Source: Lentisphaerae bacterium GWF2_50_93
GTDB taxonomy: Bacteria; Verrucomicrobiota; Lentisphaeria; Victivallales; GWF2-50-93
Length of the DNA stretch: 64,000 nucleotides
Direction: 5' to 3'
NCBI GenBank assembly: GCA_001804815.1
Contig: MHBI01000082.1
Coordinates: 1-64,000, forward strand
This document shows, one piece after another, positions 34,040-42,870 of the stretch; the first letter of the stretch is position 1, and the number at the start of each line of letters is the position of its first letter. Made by a program: the position numbers and the translations under genes. A model generated the notes under the pieces. The model did not search any database. It was not told the DNA's origin and saw nothing but the letters and a program-made list of their open reading frames with translations.

Positions 34040-35899
34040 TCAGATATACATCGGACCAAGCTTTTCACATGCCCTGAAATCATCGCCGCCGAAACGGTCC
34101 CACATCGTCGGACGGAAGATGTCGCACTTGCAGATATTATGCATGTCCACAGGAATACGCAGCATCGCGTTCAGCGTTATCAGGTCTGCACCAATCAGGC
34201 CGAACGAGTTGGCGTCGTGGTTGGGACCAATCTTCGACATGTATTCGAAGGAGCTCATGTCCCTCGGCACCCAATATGATTCCGGCCATGTGCTGTTGGT
34301 GACGTCGTTGACATGGTCTGCAACTTTTATCGGCAGATCCACTGTCTGTCCTTCAACCACGGAGAACGTCATCATGTCTCCGACCATGTTGTAGCGGTAG
34401 GCGGTCATTGAAATTCCGCCCGGCGTGCGGTAATGGCTCGAGAGGCCGTCACCCAGGAAATATTCAAGGACTGCGCCACAGTAAGTGGTGCCTTTGATGG
34501 CGTCATCGATGAGTTTCTTCTGGAGCGTCTTGTTCTTGCGGAGGGCGGCGGCGACTTCCTGTATCGAGATCTTCTTGTCTTTTGCAACCAGCGAGATCAC
34601 ATCAACTGCATAGTCAAGCGATCCAGCTCCGGAATTCCTCTTGTCTATGAATCCGTTCGGAACGATCTTGGAAACATCGACGCCTGTGGCCTTCTTGATG
34701 CTTTCCGCGGTCCAGTTGGTCCTGATGTCGGCGAAGAGCTGGGGCATTCCGGATAAGAGGTTGGCCACCAGCATGCCGATGCCGTTCTTGGAATCGTTCT
34801 CAGTAGCAACGATGTATGGGGCGCGGTATCCGTTCCAGTCGAAAGAGCTGTTGAGGATTGATTCGGGAAGATCGAAGTTCGGGTAAAGATCAGTCCATGC
34901 GCGCTGTCCCTGTGTACCTGCGGCTATCGCATTGAAGCCCTGGGCATGTTCGACATCGGCCTTGTATCCGTATTTCTTGGCGGCCGACTTGTCTGCAAGT
35001 ACGGGATTTCCAATCATCATGTCCCTGACGATCATCGCCATCAGGATTGACTCCTTCAGAAGGGCGTCGTCTGAATAAGGCTTTGTCCCGGAGTTGAACA
35101 TGAATTTGAAGTTCTTCTTGCAGTACCTGAAGGCCTTTTCGAGTTCCTCATGGTCGTACAGCCCCCTGTCGATCCTGCCGCGGAGCGCGACCATGTCGAT
35201 GGATACTGACCCCATCCCGAAATAATGCAGGAGTGAATTGCGGCGGACGTCGGAGCCGATGATGCCCATCGACACGCTTCCAACCGAGAGATAGTTCTTG
35301 CCGCGGATTTCCGCGACAGCGGCAGCGCATCTGGCAAAGCGGAGGATCCTTTCGACAACATATGCCGCCATCTCCCCCTCTTCGCTCTCGAGGTCGGGAT
35401 TGTATATGGAGAATATCGGGCGTTTCTTCTCGTCCATGGCGGCGCAGAACGCCTTGAGCCATACGGCTCCGGGACGGTTCGTCTGGTTGAGCCCGTATGC
35501 GGCCTGCTGCCATTCGGAGCTTCCGATTCCCTGGCATGCGGACATCAGTTCATCGCTGTACGCCCACGAACGACTGACCCATATGTTGGCGCTTACGCCT
35601 TCCTTGGTGTAGTATTCCTGCGCGATTGCTCCGGTGCGGGCGCCATAGACTATCTCAGGGGCGACAACTATTCGGACAGGGGTGCCGTCCGGGAGGAATA
35701 CGTTTTTTGAAATCAGGTCATAGACCTTCTGCACCATTTTCCAAGTACCCGAAATATTTGATTCATAGGCTCCGTTCCTGCCGTCGGCTACCGGAGTAAT
35801 CGCGATGGTCGGGATATGTCCGACAAGCCTTCTTTCGGAATTCTTAAAATGTCTCTGTTTTGCCATGAGTTTTTCAAAATCAGGTCTTGCTGCACTCAT
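34040..35899 (-). CDS. fucI: L-fucose isomerase
   Basis: A 619-residue enzyme, the usual size, that converts L-fucose to L-fuculose. Family segments include VGHIPTIAITPVADGRNGAYE, FSIYNPDLESEEGEMAAYVV, SVGSVSMGIIGSDVRRNSL, a YVATENDSKNGIGMLVANLL segment (metal-ligand glutamate) and VPRDMSSFEYMSKIGPNHDANS (metal-ligand region) near the end. AGGAG lies eight bases before the ATG at 35899; a GTG two codons earlier is too close to it. No fuculokinase or aldolase is near. The gene is divergent from trpE, sharing a 118-base promoter region. Confidence 0.95.
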   Translation of the reverse strand: MSAARPDFEKLMAKQRHFKNSERRLVGHIPTIAITPVADGRNGAYESNISGTWKMVQKVYDLISKNVFLPDGTPVRIVVAPEIVYGARTGAIAQEYYTKEGVSANIWVSRSWAYSDELMSACQGIGSSEWQQAAYGLNQTNRPGAVWLKAFCAAMDEKKRPIFSIYNPDLESEEGEMAAYVVERILRFARCAAAVAEIRGKNYLSVGSVSMGIIGSDVRRNSLLHYFGMGSVSIDMVALRGRIDRGLYDHEELEKAFRYCKKNFKFMFNSGTKPYSDDALLKESILMAMIVRDMMIGNPVLADKSAAKKYGYKADVEHAQGFNAIAAGTQGQRAWTDLYPNFDLPESILNSSFDWNGYRAPYIVATENDSKNGIGMLVANLLSGMPQLFADIRTNWTAESIKKATGVDVSKIVPNGFIDKRNSGAGSLDYAVDVISLVAKDKKISIQEVAAALRKNKTLQKKLIDDAIKGTTYCGAVLEYFLGDGLSSHYRTPGGISMTAYRYNMVGDMMTFSVVEGQTVDLPIKVADHVNDVTNSTWPESYWVPRDMSSFEYMSKIGPNHDANSFGLIGADLITLNAMLRIPVDMHNICKCDIFRPTMWDRFGGDDFRACEKLGPMYI

Positions 35900-36023
35900 T
35901 TTCACGACTCCTATGTTTAGTTTGAGGATTTTTTTTAAATTATTGCTTAATGCGCTTTTTTAAAGAAGAATCGTGTATATTTTAACACATTAAATATGTA
36001 TTTTTCTATCATCGGAACTATGT

Positions 36024-37562
36024 ATGATTACACCAAACAAAGAAGAATTCAGGAAGCTGGCGGAGAAAGGCAACGTGATTCCGGTCTACTCCGAAATCAT
36101 AGCTGATACTGAAACTCCGGTTTCAGCCTACCGCAAGATTGCTTTCGACAAGCACGGGAAACCCCTGAAATACTCTTTCCTCCTGGAGAGCGTCGAAGGT
36201 GGCGAGAACATTGCACGATATTCATTCCTGGGTGCCGATCCGTCGTCCGTCTTCACACATGAAAACGGAAAAGGATTCCTCAAGACCGGGACCGCCAAAA
36301 AGGAAATCAAAGGCAAGGATGTCTTCGAGCAAATACACAACCTCATGAGCGAATTCAAGCCCGTCGCCGTAAAAGGCCTTCCACGTTTCACGGGCGGCGC
36401 AGTAGGCTTTGTCTCGTACGACGTAATAAGCGAGGTAGAACCATCAGTAGTGCAACCCGGAATGAAGCCTGTGGACGTACCGGAAGCTGTATTCATGATC
36501 ACCGATTCGTTCCTGGTGTTCGACAAGGTGAGGCACACGATCAAGATAATCGTGCAGACCCACGTCTCCGACAAAAAGGACATTGGCAGAATCTACGATG
36601 CGGCAGTAGTCAAGATAAGACAGCTGGCAGACCGTCTCAAGCAACCTCTCATGATCCCTCCTGGCGATGCTGAAACCCCTGAGGAAAAGATCGACATCTG
36701 CTCAAACAAGACACTGAAGGAATACCGCGAAATGCTGCGAAAGGCGAAAAAATACATCATCGACGGCGACATCATACAGACAGTTCTTTCCCAGAGGTTT
36801 TCAGTAAAGCTCAAGACCTCGCCCTTCTCCGTCTACCGTTCGCTCCGGATGCTCAATCCGTCCCCTTACATGTTCATACTGCAATGCGGCGACTTCTCCC
36901 TTGTAGGCGCATCACCTGAACTCAACGCAAGATGTGACAACAGGAAAATAACAATACGTCCGATCGCCGGAACCAGGAAGCGCGGAGCCACACCCGAGGA
37001 GGATGACATCCTTGAAAAAGAACTCCTTGCAGATCCGAAGGAGCGCGCCGAACATATCATGCTGGTCGACCTGGCCAGGAACGACATCGGACGGATCGCG
37101 GAGACAGGCACGGTCAAGGTTGAAAAGCTGATGGTCGTGGAGAAATACAGCCATGTGATGCACATAGTCTCGGAAGTCACTGGAACTCTCGACAAGAAAT
37201 ACGATTCCGATTCGGTGATGCGCTCTACCTTCCCTGCCGGAACCCTGAGCGGCGCTCCGAAGATCAGGGCGATGCAGATAATCAGCGAGCTTGAAAAGGA
37301 AAAAAGATGCACCTACGGCGGCGCAGTCGCCTATTACTCTTTTGACGGCAATGTCGACTCCTGCATAACAATTCGCACCGCCCTCATCAAGGACGGAACC
37401 GCCTACATCCAGGCCGGCGGCGGAATCGTGGCCGATTCAGTTCCCGAGACCGAATACGAGGAGACCTGCAACAAGGCCAAGGCAATGATGCGGGCGATCG
37501 CCATGTCGAAGAACTTCGAGAAGAAGGCCGTGCCGCACAAGAGAAGACAAACTAAAGTTTGA
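36024..37562 (+). CDS. trpE: anthranilate synthase component I
   Basis: A 512-residue chorismate-using enzyme, first step of tryptophan synthesis. The N-terminal SFLLESVEGGENIARYSFLG includes the LLES motif of the tryptophan feedback site. Catalytic motifs: IIQTVLSQRF, PIAGTRKRGATPEED, LVDLARNDIGRIA, TFPAGTLSGAPKIRAMQII and IQAGGGIVADSVPE. Component II (TrpG) and the rest of the pathway are not adjacent. The last codons (Q-T-K-V-stop) come from repeat R1, which begins inside the gene, so the natural C-terminus was probably replaced by the repeat without damage to the core. Confidence 0.95.
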   Translation: MITPNKEEFRKLAEKGNVIPVYSEIIADTETPVSAYRKIAFDKHGKPLKYSFLLESVEGGENIARYSFLGADPSSVFTHENGKGFLKTGTAKKEIKGKDVFEQIHNLMSEFKPVAVKGLPRFTGGAVGFVSYDVISEVEPSVVQPGMKPVDVPEAVFMITDSFLVFDKVRHTIKIIVQTHVSDKKDIGRIYDAAVVKIRQLADRLKQPLMIPPGDAETPEEKIDICSNKTLKEYREMLRKAKKYIIDGDIIQTVLSQRFSVKLKTSPFSVYRSLRMLNPSPYMFILQCGDFSLVGASPELNARCDNRKITIRPIAGTRKRGATPEEDDILEKELLADPKERAEHIMLVDLARNDIGRIAETGTVKVEKLMVVEKYSHVMHIVSEVTGTLDKKYDSDSVMRSTFPAGTLSGAPKIRAMQIISELEKEKRCTYGGAVAYYSFDGNVDSCITIRTALIKDGTAYIQAGGGIVADSVPETEYEETCNKAKAMMRAIAMSKNFEKKAVPHKRRQTKV

Positions 37563-37697
37563 ACTCCAACATTTGTCGGTGTGCTGAGGTTGGAGTCCAA
37601 GCCCTGGTCGCCGTAGGCGCTGCCAGAGGCAGGTAAACTTCAGCTTGTGTATTCATGATGGCAGAAGTGCTTAACTTAGCGCCATTCTGGTCAGACT
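37541..37697. repeat. dispersed repeat R1, copy overlapping trpE end
   Basis: GACAAACTAAAGTTTGAACT to CTTAGCGCCATTCTGGTCAG. The order is the same as in the 1-397 array, with a 36-base insertion (from CCCTGGTCGCC to GGCAGGTAAA) between the two arms. The trpE stop TGA is inside CAAACTAAAGTTTGAAC. It fills nearly half of the 313-base gap after trpE; the rest shows no gene. Confidence 0.8.
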
Positions 37698-37875
37698 CTT
37701 TTTAGAATTGTAAAACTTTGCGGTATCGACACACCCTTATTCCATGGAACATTCAAATCCCAACTAAATTCCTTGTCCAAACCATACGTCGGGCATTGAG
37801 TTTTACTCCGACTGTAATGGCTTTCTAATATATAGTACGTTATGTTTATCAACTCGTTAAGCCTCCGTCATTAGA

Positions 37876-38310
37876 TTACGGTCTGACTTTTAATCCGGCT
37901 TTTTCAGCAACGTTTTTCTGTCTTATGTCAAATGTAAGAAAATCAGAGGCATCAAGGCTTTTAGCAACAGCCACATGGAGTACGTCCATTCCTCTTATCC
38001 CCATCGACTCCGTATGTTTTTCACTCAATTCTTCCGCTATATTAAAAGCCAGGCTCCAAGGAACATTAGCTGAAAGGAAAACGCCTGCCTTCAAGTCTTC
38101 ATCAAGAAGGTTGAGCACGGAAACGGCATCTCTACTGGTTATCTGCCTACGAAATACGCAAAGGCGTACTGCGTTCCGGAATTCATGCCGATTTAGGCTT
38201 GTGAAAAGAAGAGATATCTTATGATGGCGCAAAAAGCCAGTTGCCGTTTTTGAGTTGTCCTGCGGAATATAAAGGGAAAGTATAAAGCTCGTGTCAGCGT
38301 AATACTTCAA
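37876..38310 (-). CDS. PIN-domain (VapC-like) toxin
   Basis: A 144-residue PIN protein. The four acidic residues of the metal site are visible: Asp6 in YYADTSFI, Glu in NRHEFRNAV, Asp in RGMDVLHVA and Asp in FLTFDIRQ. PIN toxins are Mg-dependent ribonucleases that usually cut tRNA or rRNA. The ATG overlaps the stop of the upstream antitoxin by four bases, the normal layout for such a pair. Confidence 0.9.
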   Translation of the reverse strand: MKYYADTSFILSLYIPQDNSKTATGFLRHHKISLLFTSLNRHEFRNAVRLCVFRRQITSRDAVSVLNLLDEDLKAGVFLSANVPWSLAFNIAEELSEKHTESMGIRGMDVLHVAVAKSLDASDFLTFDIRQKNVAEKAGLKVRP

Positions 38311-38558
38311 AACTCACCTCTGTCATAATCAATTACGCTCTGGAGCTCCTTTGATTTCAAGATCCTAGAACCGAAAACTTTTTCCATCCTTGCAGAAAAA
38401 TCAGGCATTTTAACATGCCTGTCCTCCTTGGGGACAATAGGCAGCATCCTGGCAATGGAACGGCTGTGTTTTGTAATAATAACCTCCTCCCCGTCCATTA
38501 TCCATGAAAGGACTTCTCCGAAGTCATGCCTTACCTGTCTTACTGTTGCTGTTTTCAT
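38307..38558 (-). CDS. Phd/YefM-type antitoxin
   Basis: An 83-residue protein with the N-terminal DNA-binding pattern of Phd antitoxins: MKTATVRQVRHDFGEVLSWI, then EEVIITKHSRSIARMLPI. The C-terminal tail (KSKELQSVIDYDRGEF) should bind the PIN toxin. The start at 38558 matches the family start; a frame to 38579 adds seven residues. It probably represses its own promoter just upstream. Confidence 0.9.
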   Translation of the reverse strand: MKTATVRQVRHDFGEVLSWIMDGEEVIITKHSRSIARMLPIVPKEDRHVKMPDFSARMEKVFGSRILKSKELQSVIDYDRGEF

Positions 38559-38638
38559 GTTATACAATATGTTGCACATTTAAAACAGTCAAGCCAGGAT
38601 GTCGGTTTTCCATAGATTTCTCACGGAGATAATCCGAA

Positions 38639-40450
38639 TCACGGCAGCTTGTAGAGGAAGTTCGGGATCACCGGCTTTGAATATTTTTTATACTCCCTGA
38701 AAAACTGGTTTTTCTCAAGATAATAGTTGTTGATGCTTTCAAAATACAGGACGTATTGGATCCCGGCCGCCTTCAGCCTCTCATTTGCCGTTGCAAAATC
38801 CATATCCTTCTCGAAGATAAAGCTGACTTCAGGACTCCATACTGGAATAAGCTGGACATCCTTTATGCCACTCTGGTCAAGCCTGTAATGGAAATAGGCG
38901 CTGTCAGTAACAACCTTGATCCCACGGGGTATCTTTTCAGCAAGCATCACGGTGTCGTCCTCTCCCAGCTCACCGAATGCGGCATCCTTCCATTTCTGGA
39001 CAGGCAGCTTGAACGGACTGTATGGAGTCAGCAGGTTCAGCCACATGGAAAACATGCATATTCCAAAAAGCCCGACAAACGCAATCCTGACCGCCTTTTC
39101 AGTCTTCAACAATGAAATCAGGGAGCCGCCGAAAATCGCCAGCAGGACTATCATCGGAGACAATACCCGCATCGAATAGAACATTCCGCCGGACGTCTTG
39201 CCCGCAGAATAAATCCATATCATGAAGATTGCCAGGCATATGGCGGCCAGGACATTGAAACGCCTGAAGTTCAAAATAACGGCGGCGATTCCAAGAACAA
39301 AAGGAAGAGCGCATGTAATCAGAACGAGTTTAAGGAAGTAGAGCGATTTTGAAAGAGTGCCGGCACCAACACCGACTATGTCCGCATAGCTCTCCATTAT
39401 ACCAGTATGCACGGGATTTACAGGAAATAGATTGAAGAATGAATTGCTGTAGAAAGGATTCCCTGTCAGAATCCAGTTTCGGATGTACCATGGGGCGGAA
39501 AGAGATGAGGATATCACTATGAAAACAATAACATTCCTCATTCCAGCTTTCCGTGAAAGACAGAGTATCGCGCCAAGTACGACAAACGCGCATCCGTACT
39601 CCCTGGAAATCGCGCCAAGAGCTGCAGCAAACGCCGCCAGGACGATCGCGCCGGTGTCATTCCCGTCCTTCATCGAATATATGAAATAGGCAGTGGCGCA
39701 GATGGACAATGCGGTGATTCCTGTCTCCTGCCCAACGTAGACGGAAAAGAAGAACAGGGGTGATGAAACAAGGATCATGAGCGCCGCATAGGAGGCATTG
39801 CGGGAGAATCCCATTGCCTGGGAAAGGCGGAAGGCGCAGAGGATGATCAGGAGGAACTGGAAGGAGACCAGAAGTCCTTTGAGGACAAGAGATGTCGAAT
39901 TGAAGCATTCATAGAGCCAGTAGTATGATATTGAGACGAGTGGAGGAATTCCATCCACGTAGAAATACGTCTTGAAATCTTCAGGCTTAAGAGGCGGATA
40001 AAAGTCCAGATTCCCCTTCTCGAATATCTTCATTGCCAGGAAATTCCAACGGAAAACCGTATCTCCGGTGATGCACGGCTGGATGACGCTCCGGGCAATA
40101 AACAAGACCAGAGCCGCAGCTATGGCCGTAACTGTCAGGCGCAATATGAATCTATCGCCTTCTATTTTCAAAGGCCGTTTAAGAACCTCCGGGATTCTGG
40201 CAGGCGCATTCAGCTTCCTTCTGGCGGCGAACATAAGCGGAGCCGATACAAACACAAGTGAAATGGCGACACTGGCAAATGATATTCCAATCCCTGAAAT
40301 GACAAGAATGAAGACACAATAGTACAAGATGATCATGGAAACAATGAACGTGGACAGCAGGCGGAACCTGCTGTCCAGCAGCACCGATACGAGATATCCT
40401 GGAATGAAGAATCCAAGCAAAATCCCGGCTGTGAAAATGATCACCTGCAT
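38639..40450 (-). CDS. polytopic membrane protein, probable GT-C glycosyltransferase
   Basis: A 603-residue protein with about 12 hydrophobic spans. The first long loop between spans holds GDTVFRWNFLAMKIFEKGN and VDGIPPLVSISYYWLYECF, resembling acidic first loops of lipid-linked sugar transferases, though the classical DE pair is not obvious. ISREYGCAFVVLGAILC and NWILTGNPFY are other family-like segments. The final 110 residues are soluble. It follows the 535-residue gene by 16 bases and both are likely co-transcribed with the HAD gene. Confidence 0.65.
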   Translation of the reverse strand: MQVIIFTAGILLGFFIPGYLVSVLLDSRFRLLSTFIVSMIILYYCVFILVISGIGISFASVAISLVFVSAPLMFAARRKLNAPARIPEVLKRPLKIEGDRFILRLTVTAIAAALVLFIARSVIQPCITGDTVFRWNFLAMKIFEKGNLDFYPPLKPEDFKTYFYVDGIPPLVSISYYWLYECFNSTSLVLKGLLVSFQFLLIILCAFRLSQAMGFSRNASYAALMILVSSPLFFFSVYVGQETGITALSICATAYFIYSMKDGNDTGAIVLAAFAAALGAISREYGCAFVVLGAILCLSRKAGMRNVIVFIVISSSLSAPWYIRNWILTGNPFYSNSFFNLFPVNPVHTGIMESYADIVGVGAGTLSKSLYFLKLVLITCALPFVLGIAAVILNFRRFNVLAAICLAIFMIWIYSAGKTSGGMFYSMRVLSPMIVLLAIFGGSLISLLKTEKAVRIAFVGLFGICMFSMWLNLLTPYSPFKLPVQKWKDAAFGELGEDDTVMLAEKIPRGIKVVTDSAYFHYRLDQSGIKDVQLIPVWSPEVSFIFEKDMDFATANERLKAAGIQYVLYFESINNYYLEKNQFFREYKKYSKPVIPNFLYKLP

Positions 40451-40466
40451 AAAGTGTTCCCCTGGC

Positions 40467-42074
40467 TTACTGTTTCAAACCGGTGTCAGGCCCGGCATTG
40501 ACACGGTAAAGATAGAAGGTCTCAGCCGGATAGCAATCCGGATAAGACTCCTTCCATTCAGCTGCTTTCTCGAATTTCGACGGAGTTGACACAATCCGTC
40601 CAATTATATCCCGGGAAGTGACGAAATTCATGTTTCCATCTGAAAATCCATTGAGACATTCACCCGGGAAGCATATATATTTAACATCATATTTTGCAAG
40701 GAGGTAATCCAGCTTGTCGCAGTCATAAGGAAGGGCAAGGAATCTTCTGCCGGACAGATATATCGCATCGCTGACAAGTCCTATTGGAGCCATGAAGCCT
40801 GCATTTTCTTCAGGCAAGTTCCTGAAGACCGCCTGTCCTTTCGTCACCGGTATCCTTGAAAAAAGGAAATGCGTGCCACCGGATGCGGAGAATACTGTGT
40901 TTGACTTTGCTTCACGAAAGCCTGAGAGCCACATCAGTGACAGAATGACCGCGATGGAAACTTCCGCGATCACAAGCCACTTTTCCCTGATCCTGAACCT
41001 TTCAGCGAGCAGATGAACCCCTCGCCCGATCAGAAGAGCGAATGGTATGACCGCTGGATAAGAATACCAGTAATACATACCCGCCATGCTCGGTACAAGG
41101 AAAACAAGGCTTATGGCAAGGAGCGCCAGTATATGCTTGTCCTTCCTGACTATGCCCATCGCCATTGCGCCTATTGAAAAGATGGAGACCATGGATATGC
41201 AGATCCATTTTGGCAGGAAGACAATTCCCGCAAACAGTATTACGATGTTCTGGAAGCTGATATTGGCAATCGAAAATGTCGTTGAGGTAAAGAAGGAGCG
41301 GTGATACTTCGTGATCGGAAGATTATTAGGCTGCAGCACGTCCATCAGGGTTATCCTTGTGAAATATTCGACTGTACCGTCGATTCCTGCCGGGTAATCC
41401 GGATTTGACAGATAGAAGCAGAGTCGGACAATAGGCCATATGGAAAAGAAGAGCAGGCTGAGAAGCATTATCTTCAAGAACACTTTCCAGTCCCTGGCGA
41501 ATTCCCCGTGTACAATGAACTGTACTCCCTGGGCACCAAGGAGAAGTATTCCCTGGTCGGAACAGGATACGGATAGGACATTGAAAATGCAGGTCATCAC
41601 CAGATGCCGCTTCTCCCTTGTCTGCAGATATTCCTGGAAGGAGCATATCGCCATTCCTGTCAGGAACAGGAGCATGTTCATCCTGCTCACATGGGTTTCC
41701 ATGGAAATGGAAGTGGCGTTCAACACAAAATAAAGGAGCGCGATCAAAGTCCCAATTCTTCCGAGTGAAAACACTCGGGCCATCCTCAACAGCAGAAAAT
41801 AATTCAGGATTCCAAAGAGAATGCTTACAGCCAACCCTGCATGGAACAGAGGCATTATGCAGGCCATGGCGGCTATCGCGGCAGGATAAAGCGGGGGGTG
41901 GATCAGGTAGAAGTCATTGTTGTAGAGGATGTATTCCGGCAGGTTCCTGGCAAGTGAAAGATACGCGCACTGGTCTTCCGCCAGGGGGAAATACTCATAC
42001 TGGGAAAAGAGCCTTACTATTAGATACAGGCAGAAAAGAGGTATTCCAGTCTTCAGATAAGAATTGATTTTCAT
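40467..42074 (-). CDS. polytopic membrane glycosyltransferase (PMT_2-like)
   Basis: A 535-residue protein. The first loop has YFPLAEDQCAYLSLARNLPE and LIHPPLYPAAIA, matching the acidic EDQxxYL...HPPLYP pattern of PMT_2 enzymes. About ten hydrophobic spans follow, with a soluble C-terminus carrying SKFEKAAEWKESYPDC. Likely donor is a polyprenyl-phosphate sugar; acceptor unknown. It starts three bases after the HAD gene stop, so it is probably in the same transcript. Confidence 0.78.
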   Translation of the reverse strand: MKINSYLKTGIPLFCLYLIVRLFSQYEYFPLAEDQCAYLSLARNLPEYILYNNDFYLIHPPLYPAAIAAMACIMPLFHAGLAVSILFGILNYFLLLRMARVFSLGRIGTLIALLYFVLNATSISMETHVSRMNMLLFLTGMAICSFQEYLQTREKRHLVMTCIFNVLSVSCSDQGILLLGAQGVQFIVHGEFARDWKVFLKIMLLSLLFFSIWPIVRLCFYLSNPDYPAGIDGTVEYFTRITLMDVLQPNNLPITKYHRSFFTSTTFSIANISFQNIVILFAGIVFLPKWICISMVSIFSIGAMAMGIVRKDKHILALLAISLVFLVPSMAGMYYWYSYPAVIPFALLIGRGVHLLAERFRIREKWLVIAEVSIAVILSLMWLSGFREAKSNTVFSASGGTHFLFSRIPVTKGQAVFRNLPEENAGFMAPIGLVSDAIYLSGRRFLALPYDCDKLDYLLAKYDVKYICFPGECLNGFSDGNMNFVTSRDIIGRIVSTPSKFEKAAEWKESYPDCYPAETFYLYRVNAGPDTGLKQ

Positions 42075-42077
42075 AAT

Positions 42078-42686
42078 CTATCCGAGGCTTGTCCGAAATG
42101 CTTCCGCCATAAGTTCAGTTGACACGAAACGATGGCTTGGCCATCCGTGCCTGAGTCCAGCCTCTATGTTTTCCTTCTTGTCGTCCGTATAGAAGACTGG
42201 CTTGCCGTAGGTCCTCTCAAAAGCCTCGTACATCCCTGGAGCAGGCTTGAGGCATCCCGTTTCAAAGCTGAAAATACCGCCCGACACGAACACTGCACTC
42301 GGAAGATGGCGATATATGAAGTCGAGATGGAGCTTTGAGGTGTCGGAAAAGAATATCACCTTTATCCCTGACTTTGTAATTTCATCGAGAAACTGGTGGA
42401 TGCCTTGTATTTCGTCCCCGAGAATCATGCGCCAGGCATTGATGAGTTCGGCGTCGGAAAAACGCCCCTCCGTGACTTTCCTGTAGACGACAAGCCACTC
42501 TTCCGTGGTGATTTTGCCTGTCTCAAGCAATACGCATGAATCCAGGAACTCCTGTGGGACTGCGCTGAGCGCGGGATAGCCAAGGGCGGCAAGGCAGCGG
42601 TCCGTATGAATCCTCATGCAGACATTGCCGATGTCCAGGGCGAAGTATTTGTCATTTCCGATTGCCAATTGCCGATTCACTTTCAT
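42078..42686 (-). CDS. HAD-superfamily hydrolase
   Basis: A 202-residue protein with all four HAD motifs: FALDIGNVCMRI (I), IFFSDTSKLH (II), CLKPAPGMYEAF (III, Lys) and FYTDDKKENIEAG (IV). The class with a helical cap (DAELINAWRMIL) includes phosphatases for small phosphorylated metabolites and YihX-like enzymes. In motif I the second Asp of the usual DxD is Asn (DIGN), as in several HAD phosphatase subgroups. Substrate unknown. No clear ribosome-binding site is seen before the ATG. Confidence 0.85.
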   Translation of the reverse strand: MKVNRQLAIGNDKYFALDIGNVCMRIHTDRCLAALGYPALSAVPQEFLDSCVLLETGKITTEEWLVVYRKVTEGRFSDAELINAWRMILGDEIQGIHQFLDEITKSGIKVIFFSDTSKLHLDFIYRHLPSAVFVSGGIFSFETGCLKPAPGMYEAFERTYGKPVFYTDDKKENIEAGLRHGWPSHRFVSTELMAEAFRTSLG

Positions 42687-42687
42687 G

Positions 42688-42832
42688 CTATGGATGATTG
42701 GATTGATGGATGTCTGGACGATTGCAAATCAGAGACTTAATGAAAACACTATAAAAAAGCTTATAAGAGCGGTGTTTTAAGATATCTTTGAATTCGAACC
42801 CAATCATCCATTAATCCAACAATCCATCTTGT
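42688..42832. repeat. inverted pair of TGGATGATTGGATTG repeats
   Basis: TGGATGATTGGATTGATGGA at 42691-42710 and CAATCATCCATTAATCCAAC at 42800-42819 face each other across about 90 bases. Same family as 3178-3369. Confidence 0.65.
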
Positions 42833-42870
42833 CGCGCCGCAGCTTCTCTGCGTAGGCGGATCATCCGTCC

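Noticed and set aside
35943-36023. Sigma-70 promoter for trpE
   Set aside because: TTGCTT and TATATT are present, but their spacing (about 27 bases) is too long to call.
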